Shown here in pieces: positions 33,121 through 45,574 of a stretch of DNA of 64,000 nt. Position 1 is the first letter of the stretch. Each line of letters begins with the position of its first letter. The notes below the pieces were generated by a model. It saw only the letters and a program-made list of their open reading frames with translations, did no database searches and was not told the DNA's origin. The translations under genes and the position numbers were made by a program. Source of the stretch: Periplaneta americana (Eukaryota > Arthropoda > Insecta > Blattodea > Blattidae); NCBI RefSeq assembly GCF_040183065.1, contig NC_091122.1:78546955-78610954 (forward strand). The letters are read 5' to 3'.

Positions 33121-34755
33121 GACCAGTGCAAAAGAGAAACAACTAAAAGTTTCAAATTTTGAGGAAACTGCATTTTAAAGCTGTATGTTCCTGTAAAAAA
33201 TCCAAGTAACACCCTGTAATTTGAAACGTATAGTATATGCAGTTTATTCAAATCATATTCAAGTAATAGAACCCAGGTATCAAAAATTTATTCGTGAACA
33301 ATTTAGTAACATTAAAAATGTAAAATTTGGCGTGTCACAGGTACTGTTTTAGTATGAATTTTATTTTTAATATAGGTCATACATAAATCACAAAATGAAA
33401 ATACCCAGTATCATGTAACATTGGCTTCCCTTTCTATGAAAAATTATTTTCACCATGTTACTTTTATTACCTAAAATTTTAATTACATTTGTGTTTCTTG
33501 CGAACTTAGAGTCAATTGGAGACACTGCAACAATAGGGATATATTATGCGAAGTTTTACCGCGAGATGGCAGGAGCGTTCCATGCGGGGCAACATATTGT
33601 AGGGCTGTGTTATGTCATATCCTACAGTTGATTACGTTTTCCCGCTTGTTGGTTTTCTGTGCATGTCAAAATTATATTTACAATTATTTTGTATAACCTG
33701 GTATAATTTAATATAATTCAATATTTTCTTACCTCATAATTTAATTTACTTTACAATAAATAATAATGTAAACCTGTATAATACTGAGGGATTTGCCTTA
33801 AGAGTTGAATGGAGAAATCCGCAGTATGCAGAATATGGATGCATGAACCTAAACGAGAACTTTGAGATCGAGGTGCACGGAAAAAAAAAATAGGAACTTT
33901 GTCGAAGGTGAATATCACCTTTAATCATTTGCATTTACGAACCGTACGTTAAAAACAGGATATGTAGCCACCAATGTGGCTTTTTTATACGAAAGGATTA
34001 TCGAGATTGAATTCCTTGTATTTTTTCTGTAGCTGCAGAAAGATCAAATGCAATTTTTAATATAATATGAATTCAGTAGTAGCACGATTAGTCGTGCGTT
34101 TTGTAGGTTAAGGACATGCAGTTTTGAATACTATGTAGGATGATTTTGAAAATTTGAAGTTAAAACAAGATTTTCATAATTATGGTACAGTACATTAAAA
34201 ACATAATTCACGAAATGGATTTCACTACGGATCGTCCTGGATAATAAACATTCCAGTTTATCGAGAGTTTATTGCAGGCGTAAACTTCGGAGACTGCTAC
34301 AACTACTGCATAATATAATCTAAGCTAACATAGCTCGCTGTCTAGGTTGCATATGGTTTTATTAATTTTTCTTTTTCCTCCTCCAAAATGAAACTGTAGT
34401 CAACAATTCCTTACTTGAAGTAGTTACTTTTATTTAATAGCTAGCACTTTCGAGGCGCAATTTAATTACTTATTTATTTAAGGTTTAAAGCATATATTCA
34501 GAATATTTCGGGACCTAATTGAAGATAAAAAGCTTTCCCTGGTTTTTACACATAGGAACATAACAAAAATTTGCCATTTTTAGTTGTTTTTAAGAGTATT
34601 TAATATACTAATACACTACGTATATTCTCAATGTTTATATACCGAAAAACAAATGCACACGCAAAGCGCATCCCTCAAAGTACACGTGCGCTATCTGTTG
34701 TTGCTACTTCAGGATATCCCTATTAGTACACACATCACATATATTTATAAGAAAA
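32561..34755. other. unassigned stretch with one (TA)n run
   Basis: Contains about 15 TA units (33086-33115). No gene is recognised. It lies between two inverted minisatellite arrays. Confidence 0.45.
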
Positions 34756-34759
34756 AACA

Positions 34760-35350
34760 TTAACTAAATATCCTGGATATTTTTCAACATTGGTCCATAT
34801 GGATTTTTAGTTAGTCAACTGTCTGAAGACAGGTCTGAACCTTACAAGTGATACCAAGAAGGCACCACTTATGAGACAACTAGGCCAGGAGATAATGTGG
34901 TAGGGTGGCCAGTTCCTTTCCCGCTCCATCGTATACATCGTGGACTAGCTACATATTGCACTAGTCAGACTTCAGATGTATACAAACAAATTGTTCTTCC
35001 TGTGACACATATCATCAAGTGAGATGTACTGACGTGTAGATGTACAAATCAGCCAGAACTCCAGAGGATCCATATGGATTATACCAAATATAACATTTAA
35101 CCCAATATCCTGAACCTATTTCAACACTGGTTATTGGATCATATGGATTGTATTAAATATAACCATTGAATATTATTCAGGATCTTTTTCAACACTAGAC
35201 AATATGGATTGTACCAAATATCCTGGACCTATTTCAACATTGCACCATGGAAAGCACCAAATGTCACTGGAATTTTTTGTTTGTGCAAAATTTCAATGGA
35301 CCATTACTATTATAATTGGACGATATGGATTGTACCTAATGTCGAACAAT
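34760..35350 (+). repeat. minisatellite array B, interrupted
   Basis: Units read CATATGGATTGTACCAAATA, TCCTGGACCTATTTCAACA and TTGG. One unit (34765-34805) is separated from four or five more (35070-35350) by an inserted repeat. Confidence 0.78.
34810..35065 (+). mobile_element. retroposon-like dispersed repeat, copy 2
   Basis: GTCAACTGTCTGAAGACAGG, CACTTATGAGACAACTAGGC and GGTAGGGTGGCCAGTTCC match copy 1 at 16202. It ends near AAATCAGCCAGAACTCCAGA, directly before the array resumes. Confidence 0.7.
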
Positions 35351-36125
35351 CCTTTTTTAAGACTCTGCGCAGATCCACATTTGCGTGGCAGCTAAATGAT
35401 TATTTTCTTGGTTTGCAATTTGCTAACTTTCGGTTCCATAAAATAATATATTCCAGTTAAAATGTTTTATAAATTCCTTCCTTATTTTAATGGCGCCACG
35501 TAAATAATCGATTTTAATAAAGAAAATGTGTTTAGCTAAAGCAGTTTATTAGCCTATAATTCGATTTTTACTTATTAATATTATTATTATTTTAAATGGA
35601 ACTGCCAAGGTAACAGAATTGATTAATATTTCCAATTTTAATCTTACCAGATGTTTTCGGCGTTTTATTCATCAGTAGTGCAAATCAAAAACCATAAAAA
35701 ACATAACAGCCCTTAGACATATGGTACCTACCCCAAACATTAGGGCCTATTTTGGTTATCAAACTTTATCGATGAAACAAATGTTAGAAGAACAATACGC
35801 ATAATTTTTAAAATAAAGCATAAAAGCACAATATTTAAAATAGAGTATCATATAATTCTTGGAAAATGAACTGCCTGCTTCAATGGACTATTTATAACAA
35901 TTGTGACCAACAATTAATATTAAAAATACTCACATTAACAATGAGAAGCTAGTTTCTTAACAATATAAATTTCAAACTTAAGAATTTAAGTTATATTTTA
36001 AAATCTTAATTACAGTTATATTTGTTGTTCTGTGAGGAACAGGACAACTACAATAACATTACAGAGTAAAAGTTTAAGGGTTTTATGGCCAGTTCACACT
36101 ATAAATCAGAAGGATTCACATCTAA
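35351..36125. other. unassigned
   Basis: AT-rich. It may contain the left end of the following hAT, but I could not find inverted ends or an 8-bp duplication. Confidence 0.4.
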
Positions 36126-36129
36126 TTGA

Positions 36130-37730
36130 TACCAGCATGCCGAAAACATCTGTAAATGCGGTACAAAGAGTTCGCGGCAGACAATTTTATGGCTGAAAAG
36201 GGGACTTTTGTGTACCATATATTCAGAGTGTATTAATTTCGAAAAATAAATCCATTGTGCAGAAACATGTGGAAAGTTTTAAGCATAGATCTCGGAAACA
36301 GAGAGATGGACAGGGTTGAACTTCAGGTGGTATTGGCAGCATACGTGCCAGTAAGATACCTGAAGTATGGCAGCGTATGGAAAAATCCAAGGATAATATG
36401 AAAGATCTTGTGGAAGCATTCACTTCTGCTGGTATTCCACTGCATGTATTTCGTAACCAACGATTTCGTCAGTGGATAGCAACAGCTACATGTGTGCAGC
36501 CCATTGAAACCATTCTAACAAAGTATCTTGCAAAGTGTACTGAAGACGACTTCCAGGAAATTAAGTCAAAATGTGAGGGAAATTCTGTCTCTCTAGTGGT
36601 TGATGAAACAACAGATGTAAGAATCTTAAGGTGGTGAATGTTCAAGTTGCTCCACTCGGAGTTGTGAATGAAAAACCCCGATTTGTGAAAATAAAAATTG
36701 TTGACACTGCAATGTCGATGATATAGTAAATTTAATACTTGACACACTAGATCTTATTCGTGTTCAAAGAAGCAATTTTATGGTTTTAATGTCAGACAGT
36801 GCATCATATATGCTTTCCGCTGGCAGGCGACTGGCTAGAGTTGCATCTCAGCTTTTACGTTCTACATGTTGGGCTCACGTATTGCATCTTTGTACTGAAG
36901 AGATTAGATTTTCAGTAAAAATTGCTGATGAATTCATTGCAGCTGTGAAGGCTGCTTTAGCGAAAAGTCCAGGCAGACGAGAGAGATTCCTGGACTGCCT
37001 AAAAAAAGCAGGAACATTTGTTCTACCTCCAGTTACTGTAATAACTCGCTGGGAGACATGGCTGAAGGAAGGAAAATATCATTGCATCAATCTCAATGTA
37101 GTCAAACAATGGATTGATTTGGAAGATAGTGAAGGCAGAGCTGCTGTAACAAACTTGAAGTGTCTGGTTGAAAATAAAGAACTTGTACTTCAACTCAGAG
37201 CTATATCTAAAATTTATGATGGACTCTGCAATGAAATATAGGTTTTGAAAGCAGATAACCAAAATGCAACAAAGATCTGTCTACTTCTATCATCGGTTCT
37301 TCAGATGGTTCAAATTTCAGGTGTAACGTGTAAAAAAACTGGCAGGATATATGAATGAACGTCATCCTGCTCTAAATTTCTGAAGGAAGTTCGGCTTTAA
37401 CTTCAAGTGAACTGAAACGTTTCTCTGCCATTGATATTCCAGTGGAAGAAATATCAACATATGCAGCAATGATACATGAAGAAAATTTGTCTTCAACTTC
37501 TGCCTTATCCTTCTGTAGAATCATTCCACCAAGATGTCTATCCTAAGTAAGCTGGCAATGAAGGCAATTATGGTTCGTCCATCATCTGCTTCAGTTGAGA
37601 GAAGTTTTTCTACTCTCAATTGGATTTTGAACTCTAAAGGGTTATGTCTGACAGAAGAAAATCTACTGTCTTACTTACAACTTGCAATTAATCAAAATCA
37701 ACTTCAAGAGGTGTTGTTCATCTGGTGAGT
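36130..37730 (+). pseudogene. hAT transposase with BED-like finger, broken
   Basis: Near 36135 a start MPKTSVNAVQRVRG is followed by a finger remnant (LLCTICSECINF, then HVESFKHRSRK). At 36377-36637 FTSAGIPLHVFRNQRFRQWI leads to SLVVDETTDV, with the first catalytic Asp. After a shift, 36780-37241 has VLMSDSASYMLSAGRRLARV (second Asp), TCWAHVLHLCTEEI (conserved C and H) and TVITRWETWLKEGKY. The C-terminal dimerisation end at 37534-37728 has PSSASVERSFSTLNWILNSK with the third acidic residue. It is the same architecture as the intact gene at 46188-47672, but at least three frame breaks disable it. Confidence 0.85.
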
Positions 37731-38094
37731 GCGAGTGACAGTGTCAAGTATGACTAGATTTTCATTCATTTCATGACTAGATTGCTTACAATGTATTCTT
37801 TCATAAACTTAATACCTATCCTGCAAACTAACATTAGTGACTAAAAAATTCAGTTTGATGGTAAACATAAACTGTATTTGACTTAAGTTTATTGGTATAA
37901 AAGACATCATTACATATTATTTATGTTAAAAGAAATATAAAATAAAGCATAATAAAGCATAATTTCAAGAAAGGTGAAGCATAATTATCAAAAAATAAGG
38001 TATAATATGGGTTGTTCTATTCATCAGTAATTATCAGTTTTCTTAACATTTAGGTATAATATGATAATGATGATAATAATAATAATCATCATCA
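37731..38094. other. unassigned, ends in mixed trinucleotide run
   Basis: A GAT/AAT/CAT run lies at about 38055-38099. No hAT end was identified. Confidence 0.4.
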
Positions 38095-38230
38095 TCAATA
38101 ACAGGCTTGAATTAGGCCTCCTGGCCTGTTCCGCTTCCAGAAGAAAGTTAGTCTTTCCATCTCTTCCTTGGTCTTCCGATGTCTCGTTTTCCAGGAGGTG
38201 TATAGTCCAATAGTCTCTTGGGTAACCTAT
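38095..38230 (-). mobile_element. LINE 3' end
   Basis: On the minus strand the frame reads ETSEDQGRDGKTNFLLEAEQ and ARRPNSSL, followed by a trinucleotide tail. This looks like the end of an RTE-like element seen widely in cockroach repeats. Confidence 0.55.
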
Positions 38231-38264
38231 TGTTGGGCAAAGGCTTTCAAGGTCACAGTGGAAT

Positions 38265-38579
38265 CATCAATGTCAGATTGATGTACTTCGTAAGTGCTGT
38301 GCAACACCACCTGCCATAACACCAGGCACCTCTACCAGCAAACCCTATTCCTACGTACACGTCGTGTCCTCTGGGCAATGTAACTTTCTTTATAGCAAAC
38401 GGGAGAGGATGAGAGCGAGAGTCCGGCGCTCACAAACCGGACCCCCCTGGCTATGGGAGCATACCCAAACAGAAAAGCAGGCACGTTCATAGGCCTTAAG
38501 GTGGCATTCCCACCATTTGAGTTACTCAACGAAAGATTGGTACTCCATCCTGAGAATATTTTAAATACTAGAAAACTCC

Positions 38580-38630
<51 letters not shown>

Positions 38631-38632
38631 TA
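38265..38632 (+). mobile_element. retroposon 3' end with (TAA)17 tail
   Basis: A GC-richer 310-bp stretch leads directly into about 17 perfect TAA units (38580-38631). That is the usual shape of a truncated non-LTR insertion. Family unknown. The poly-Leu and poly-Asn ORFs here are artefacts. Confidence 0.55.
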
Positions 38633-38639
38633 CTGTACA

Positions 38640-40150
38640 TTTAATTTCAAATACATTTTTATGGTTTAACAAAGCTCTTCAGGAAGTTTTATATCTTGAA
38701 ATCCATCTTCACAATCCTACGCAAAGAAGTGCGAGATATAAGCAGTGTCCTTGATCAAGTGGGAAATAAATTCTGTCGGTATGCATCGACTTGCCTTGTG
38801 ATAGAACTACTTTGTGAATTTATTAAATAGGCCTAAGACATTACTACTACCCGCGAACTAAATAAAGTATTGTATAAGACATCACTCACTACTGCAGAAA
38901 TGTCTAAGAAAAGGTACAGAGTATGAATCACTATTGGTTAGCGCATTTAAATGTGTGATAAGTTTCACTAAATAAGTAAATTTTCAATTTTTACTGCCAG
39001 TATGCTTCTTGGCACCTTATTTTACTACTGGTATGTCATACCGGCTCATATAGGCCTAGTTCGACCACTGCTTGCTTGGTGACGAACCAATCGGACTTCG
39101 TTGTAGGAAGAGCTACGCGGACTCGCTGGATATTTTCAGGAGTACCAACGATTTTTCGGAGGCCCTCGTGCTTTTTGACGTCCATACATGTTCTACACAG
39201 ATTCACCCAACTGGATATCGCCTACAGGTCTAGAAGACGACAGTGATGGTTCTTCCAATGCAGCAACTCTCGCTAAAAAGCAATAACATTAGTAGCACGA
39301 ATAAAGGCTGCCATAGCACTGATTCTGATTTCCGTCGACCAACGATTCATGGCGAATTAAATGGCAATAATGTGTGTTTCGTTTGGAAAAGAAAAATGAC
39401 GCTAGCATGCATTGTTTACTGCACTGATGCAAATATTAACCATACGAATATTATTTCCCACGGCCCCTTTGGGACATTGTGAAGAGACTAGTTTCGTAGA
39501 TGCGACTCGGTGTTGCCGTATATCCAATAACACACCAAAATTCGTAATATGAAAATTCACTTAATACATTTGGTTTTTCGATCTTGTATCTTTGAAAAAC
39601 AACGCCAGTAACAATAATTATGATTAACAATTTTCTCTTCCTTTCATGATTATTTTATCATTCAAAGAGCATAGAACAATTTTTGTAAAATTTCTTGCGT
39701 GTCTCAAATCACTTATCATAGTTGAAGGTAATATTTGTCTCGGTATTTTTTAAAATATATGTAGGCCTTTAGTAGTCGATTCTTCATATTTCATCATTCT
39801 TACCTTTCCTCAGACCACATTTAATACATCGTTGTTGAGTATGTAAATTATAAGAAATACTGTATTTCATTTATTTAAAATTCGTCCATCTTCGTAATAT
39901 TTGCCTATAACTGTTTTCTTTGAAAGGAGTCCATCTCAGTCGAACGCTGATATATTTTTGATAGCTTAAGGTAGTCATGCTAACTGACCTATAAATATTC
40001 TACTCGGCTCTTCTCAATAAAATATTAACGCCTTTATTCCATTTCTTTTCGATTTTCTAGGCCATATTCACCGTAGCTTTTCTCTTTCATTTAAATAATG
40101 TTTGCTGGCTTTACTAGTGGAAAATGGACAAGGAACCTTTATCATATGGC
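38640..40150. other. unassigned; one 79-codon frame
   Basis: A GC-richer block at 39055-39490 includes a frame at 39243-39482 that resembles nothing I know. On the minus strand the block reads GLRKIVGTPENIQRVRVALP, possibly an old transposase. Confidence 0.35.
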
Positions 40151-40159
40151 TGCATTATA

Positions 40160-41661
40160 CACTAGTGTCCAAAAGTTAAGCATAATTCAATATTTTGTTC
40201 CCAAATTCAATATTTTGTTCCCAACCTATCAGAATGGCACCAAACGTGTTAAAAAATTAATCACACAAGATCTGGTATGCAACAGAGTAACATTTATCAG
40301 CAAATTTTGTTTTATTGTGGCGTAGGGACACATTTTGCACAATTACGGTACAAAATCTGGCTATCACTTCCACAATAATGATGGTGCTGAGCGGTTAATA
40401 TGGGCCGTGGTTACCCCTCATGGCTACACAGGCATCGCAGCGCCGTGGCATGCCCTCTATCAGGTGGTTGAAGAACTCTGCAGACAGCTGTTTCCATTCC
40501 TGACGAAGAGCATTGCGGAGGGTTGAAAGTGCCCTCGATGGAGTCTGGTGGGCTGCAACTCGTCTTCCTAATGCATCACAGGCATGCTCTATAGGGTTCA
40601 GATCCGGGGACATGGCTGGCCAGTCCATGCGCAGGATATCTTCCTCCTCAAGATACTCGTCCACCAGGTTGGCACTATGCGTACGTGCATTGTCGTCCAT
40701 AGAGATGAACTGTGGACCAACTGCAGCTCTGAAAAGTTGCACATGTCGTTCCAATACCTCGTCTCTGTACCTCTGGGCATTCACAGTACCAACTGCGAAG
40801 ATGTGCAGATCTGTGCGTACATTGAACATTATGCCTGCCCACACGAGTACGCCACCACAACCAAATGGGCGTTTTCCCACGATTTTGGATGAAATCTGGT
40901 TCCACAGTCCCTCCAGATTATTGTGCGACGGGAATCATTGGTCAAACTGAATCTGGACTCGTCTGTAAATAGCACCTTCCTCCATTCATCCAAGGTCCAA
41001 TGTTGATGTTACCGACTCCACTGTAAACGGTTCCTTATGTGTATTTGAGTGAGCTGGTCATACACTGCTGGTCGTTTGGCACAGAGACCGCCTCCGATAT
41101 ACAATTTGCCTTCGAACGCCTGAGGCAGCTGCAAGCTCAGAAGACAGTTGTCTTGCAGGCATCGTCCGATTACGTCGTGCTGTTAAGGTCAAATATCGGT
41201 CCACTTGCGGCGTTGTGACCCATGGGCGACCTTGTACAGGTATACGTGTCTTCGAATCTTCGCCAAAGCCTGGAAATGACACTTTGTGCCACATTCAGGG
41301 CTCCAGAGACTTCGGTCTGTGTCTGACCTGTTTCCAGACGTCCGATTATTCCACCCTTCAAAACAGGGTCCAGTTGGCGTCTCTGTGGCATGTTGGTGCT
41401 CTCCTGTATACACTGTGATAAGAAACTACCCTCTATTCACAATGAGAGAACAAGAACGAATGAGTCGCACTGGTTCTGTTTGCTTAACTTCGAAACACGT
41501 GTTTATTCGGAGGGGAGGCGGAGGTTGAGGTACCCCCTCCCTATGCACAGAGCACAAGTAGGATGCAACACACACTGTGATAAAGTTTTATAGCAATTGC
41601 TCGCCGTCTTCCCTTTTATTTCTCTGTCTTACGAATTATGCTTAACTTTTGGACACTAGTG
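40160..41661 (-). mobile_element. Tc1 element (1502 bp) with perfect 29-bp inverted ends
   Basis: Both ends begin CACTAGTGTCCAAAAGTTAA and match for 29 bp. TA flanks lie at 40158-40159 and 41662-41663. The transposase remains on the minus strand span most of the length. Perfect ends and a largely complete gene suggest a fairly recent insertion. Confidence 0.93.
40395..41391 (-). pseudogene. Tc1 transposase, near full length, three or more frameshifts
   Basis: It starts MPQRRQLDPVLKGGIIGRLE at 41391, with the paired-like HTH (ETGQTQTEVSGALNVAQSVI, SRLWRRFED). A shift there leads to GRPWVTTPQVDRYLTLTARR and NRTMPARQLSSELAAASGV. After damage, WTLDEWRKVLFTDESRFSL holds the first catalytic Asp (about 40965-41020). 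The last frame (40880-40395) has FGCGGVLVWAGIM, ISMDDNARTHSANLVDEYLE (second Asp) and PAMSPDLNPIEHACDALGRR (Glu). All three DD34E residues are present. Only the shifts disable it. Confidence 0.9.
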
Positions 41662-41664
41662 TAT

Positions 41665-42930
41665 AATATTTAAATTAGTTTATGATACTTCTCGCAGTTT
41701 ATTTTCTTGCATGTAAGTACGTTTGTATTTTTTTTTTCCATTTGACTTCCAGCATTTGGTAAGGGACAAATGACAAATAACTATACTCGCATAGCATTGC
41801 AATACAGTCCCACAGTGCTTTAAACTCCTTAAAATATTATTTATTTGTTATTTATTGAACAGCACTTTAGCTTAGAAATCACAACTTCGATGAAAGTGTA
41901 AATATTTCGAATTTTAAAGCAGATAGGTACATCGAGAAATTAAAGGTCGTAGTTTATTATAAGATCGTACCTTTGGATTTGCTAGCATAATTACTCGTAA
42001 AAAAATAAGTGTAATTTACTTTCTCATTCTTCAGTTTTCACTGAAACTAGTAAAAAAATTCCATTTTGCATAACCCTGTGTCAAATGATTATGCACAATC
42101 ACTGTGTAATTATGTCTCAACGGAAATCCACAAGTCTTCCATCATTTTAATGCAGTTGACCCGAAATGATCATTTAAGTTCCAAGAAGATCTCTAGCTGT
42201 ATAAGAGCATTTTCCTTTGGGACCGAAAATAGCAATCCAAATCTGATAGGGTTTTATCTTCAAATGGAAGTCTACTTCTTCTAAAACGCTATTTTTGGGA
42301 GTTCTTCAGTCCCTGATCAATTTCGTCACGACAAAATCTAACCTCCCACTTTTTTCAGACTTGAAACTGGCAATTAGTACAACTAGTAGTTGGTTGGTAT
42401 GGTTAAAACACTGTGTGGTAATAACATTTTGTCACTTCACTTTAAGATTGTCTAGGAAACTGCCAAGCTCTACATTATTTTAAGGTAGGTATAGGAAGTA
42501 AAATTGTAGCTATCCACAATAAATAATGTTCGATTCCTCTGACTATTCATGACTTCCATAATACTGAGCCTTTCACATTACACATTCACTCTCTTGTGTA
42601 TGACGTGAGTTGTTCTGATTGAGGCACTGCAGTAGAAACAGAGGGCATGTTCAGAAAAAAACTGGAAACAGTAATGTTATTACAAATCTTCAAAACTGCA
42701 TTGTTCTATAAAAAAAAAGAGTAAGAGGCCTACTCTACATTGCCAATATGACATGGCGTATTAAGAAAAAAAGCAATTAACTTTGAATTATTGTACAAAA
42801 CTATAACAGTATAATACATCATCTTATATCTCAACGCATTTTTGACATATATACTGAGACTCAGTTTAACTGTTCCCTTATAATTCTACTTAATGGGAGT
42901 AAGCAAACAATTACTCGGGACTCATTAGTC
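41665..42930. other. AT-rich, no feature seen
   Basis: Small ORFs only. Confidence 0.45.
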
Positions 42931-43254
42931 TAGAGCTAGGATTCGTATGTAGTAAAAGCTAATATTTTTAGTCAGTATAGTTTATAAACATGCAAGCCAT
43001 GCCCCTCCCACTCCTCATAATTGCCATTCTTGTCATTCAGTACTTCCATTAGTTAGCGCTAAGGGTCTTTAATCCTCTTAACCACCACTTACAAAACATC
43101 GGGGGATTTAAAAGCTGCATTGTCTAGTCCTTGTGACTTTTCTTGCATTTCGAGTCTTGTCAACCAGGCTTAAAATCTTCGTAACCTGCATCACATCGAC
43201 TCAACTATACTCGGCACCATTCTTAACTCTTACTACATATAAATCCTAGCTCTA
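42931..43254. mobile_element. MITE of 324 bp
   Basis: The inverted ends TAGAGCTAGGATTCGTATGT and (reversed) TAGAGCTAGGATTTATATGT continue to about 28 bp with four differences. The terminal TA may be the target duplication. No coding content. Confidence 0.72.
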
Positions 43255-43269
43255 CTCATTGCCTATTTT

Positions 43270-43796
43270 ATTAGACGATGAGTGTTCATCTACTGGCCGG
43301 TAGATGGTGCCGGCCTCCCTATCCTCCTGTCTCAGGAGTATGGCTAATGGACCCGTCTGGTGTCTACGACGTTCCCTAGAATCATACCGGCAGAGGTCAG
43401 ATATGACCGGTTAGGGGTTGGCACGAGTTGCCGTGTACCGGTTCCGAGCGACGGTTGGTAAATTTAGCTTATCATGGAACTTCTCTCTCAAGGCGACTCG
43501 TGGGAGATGGGTTATGATTCCAATCACCTGGTTCTAAATAATTTCATGTTTACGGAGATAGGTCACTGCTGCGAACCCACATGCGGGTGTGGCATAGGTT
43601 ATGACTGAGCGAATGAAGGCCTTATACATGGTAGCCCTACCCTCAGGTTGTCAGGAGTTAAGGCCGCCAGGATGGTATAGAGTCTATTAGTCCGTTGGCC
43701 TTATGGATATGATCTCGTAAATTGAGATGAGTGTCCATGATAATCCCTAAGTATTTAATTGTTGCATTAACGACATTGCTTGGCCGAAAAGTGTTG
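43270..43796 (-). pseudogene. Jockey-like LINE, RT C-terminal segment (part 3 of 3)
   Basis: Reading from 43796 leftward gives TFRPSNVVNATIKYLGIIMD and THLNLRDHIHKANGL, the YLG-hxhD thumb motif of Jockey-like RTs. A damaged stretch then includes CGFAAVTY-like residues near 43600. It continues the segment at 45648-45777, from which it is separated by the hAT at 43805-45639. Confidence 0.8.
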
Positions 43797-44193
43797 GTGG
43801 TTGTCAGGGGCGGCTTTCGAAGAGGGGCTGCGGAGCTGCAGCACCCCCAAACATTTGTGACTCTTGTGTTGTTTTATGTTGTGAAATACAGTCTCTATAT
43901 AGCGGCTCGAATTTTTTAAAATATCGCTCTCATTGACATGCACGCAATCATTAGTGAAGTCACTTTCTCCCCTGGTACTGCCAGAGCGAAGCCGGAGACA
44001 AGGACTATAGGTGAAGCCACTTCCTCCTCTGGAGCTGCCAGTCTCGTCTCGGATGCTTTGCGCGTTAGTTTTACCCGTCCCCCTGCTGCCCCTGGCCAAG
44101 AATCCAGAGTTTCCAGGAGCTGCAACATTTCCAGCAGCTTGCCAGTAGCGCGCAGTTTTAAATACATTTTATTTAATTTTGTGAGTATAACAA

Positions 44194-45574
44194 GTGCAAC
44201 GATGTTTAATTCTGTACAATATTTACAGTCTATTCAGTTCAGTACGTTATCAATTCAGGAGAAATGTGAAACTAAGTGCTCATCAATTGAATCTCATAAT
44301 GGAAAGAGCCGCTAAACAAAATACAAAGGCTCGCATATTTTTTGCTGATTTATCCAGTATTCCTGCTTTCTTCTCTCGATCTCCACACAGTTTGTATCAG
44401 ATTAATGTGTTTCAAAGTCAATTCCATCAGCTGGGACAACAAGATGGAGATTTAAAATAAGAACAGTAAACGTTGTTCATGAGGAGAAGGAGCCATTGCT
44501 AGAATGTTTTCAAACCATAATGGAATCTGAAACATCTAACAACATCACAATAAATGAGGCAAGCGCCCTGGTGCGTGCTCTTGAAGATCCTGAATTCAAT
44601 TTCCAGCTCAGTTTTTTCCATTTATTGATGTATCATGTAGATATATTATACAACCAACTACAACATCGCCAGTTAGATATTTCTAAGGTCCAAATCTGCA
44701 TATAAAAATTAAGTTATGATTTATTTAACGACACTCGCAACTGCAGGGGTTATATCAGCGTCGCCGGTGTGCCGGAATTTTGTCTCGCAGGATTCTTTTA
44801 AATGCCAGTAAATCTACTGACATGAGCCTGTCTCATTTAAACACACTTAAATGCCATCGACCTGGGCCGGGATCGAACCCGCAACCGACTATGCTCCCGA
44901 GGCCGACTCTGCATATCAAGCTTTGTTAATGCCATACAGACAATATAGAACAGTGCTCAGTTAAGCAGCGAGATCTGTGAAAATGAAAACCCTAAAAAGC
45001 ATCGTAAGGTCGAAGGGATTCAGATAAGGGTTGCGGCAGCCAAGGAAGCGTGTGACTTCATTATCACACAAGCTAAGACCCGATTCCAGTTCATAGATCA
45101 TCTGATATTATCTTCTCTTCTGTGTCAAGAAAAATTTGAATGCTATCCAAAAGCTCGTTTCCTGAAAATGACCTAAATGTTTATGTGAAGCTTTTTCTAA
45201 TGTTCGATAAAGACAAACTAAAAACGGAACTCACTGTGCTGTATCAGAGACAAGAATTCAGAAATATCAGTGACGCAGTCAAGCTCTTGCAGTTTCTTCT
45301 ATCTGAGAACTTGCAGGCCTCATTTTCAGAAGTTGTGAAACTACTACGCATAGCTATCACCATACCAATGACAATTTCCGAACCAGAACGTTGCTTTTCG
45401 TGTTTGAAAAGAATGAAATCCTGTCTTAGAAATACGATGAGAGAAGAGAGACTGACCGCATTAGCTATGTTTTCCATTGTAAAGACTATGTTAAACGACA
45501 TATCGGATTTTAATAAGAAGATTCAAAAGTTTGCAATCTACAAGACAAGGCGCATGGAACTAATCTTTAAATAA
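44194..45574 (+). pseudogene. ZMYM1-like hAT transposase, split by a SINE
   Basis: 44194-44460 ends with FFADLSSIPAFFSRSPHSLY. At 44496-44705 the next frame has LLECFQTIMESETSNNITIN, ALVRALEDPEFNFQLSFFHL and HVDILYNQLQHRQLDISKVQ, stopping where the SINE begins. After the SINE, a damaged stretch leads to 45140-45574 with VYVKLFLMFDKDKLKTELTV, ITIPMTISEPERCFSCLKRM and TMREERLTALAMFSI (the hAT dimerisation end with the catalytic Glu). The N-terminal half of the family protein is missing, so the copy was probably non-autonomous before the SINE arrived. Confidence 0.82.
44704..44907 (-). mobile_element. SINE (second family) inside hAT element 1
   Basis: Minus-strand B box GGTTCGATCCCGG near 44868-44880. 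The body has ACATGAGC and GTTAAATAAATC-like ends. The duplication TCTGCATAT is exact at 44695-44703 and 44908-44916. The same family occurs at 60735-60969. Confidence 0.9.

Noticed and set aside
38332..38644. poly-Leu and poly-Asn proteins
   Set aside because: They are translations of the (TAA)n tail.
39243..39482. small host gene
   Set aside because: No recognisable domain and no codon or splice evidence; kept only as an unassigned frame.
40513..40950. 145-codon plus-strand gene
   Set aside because: It is the antisense shadow of the Tc1 transposase.
43938..44315. independent 125-codon gene
   Set aside because: It lies between the hAT 1 left end and its transposase remains; Ser/Ala-rich composition gives no domain, so it is likely non-coding hAT sequence.
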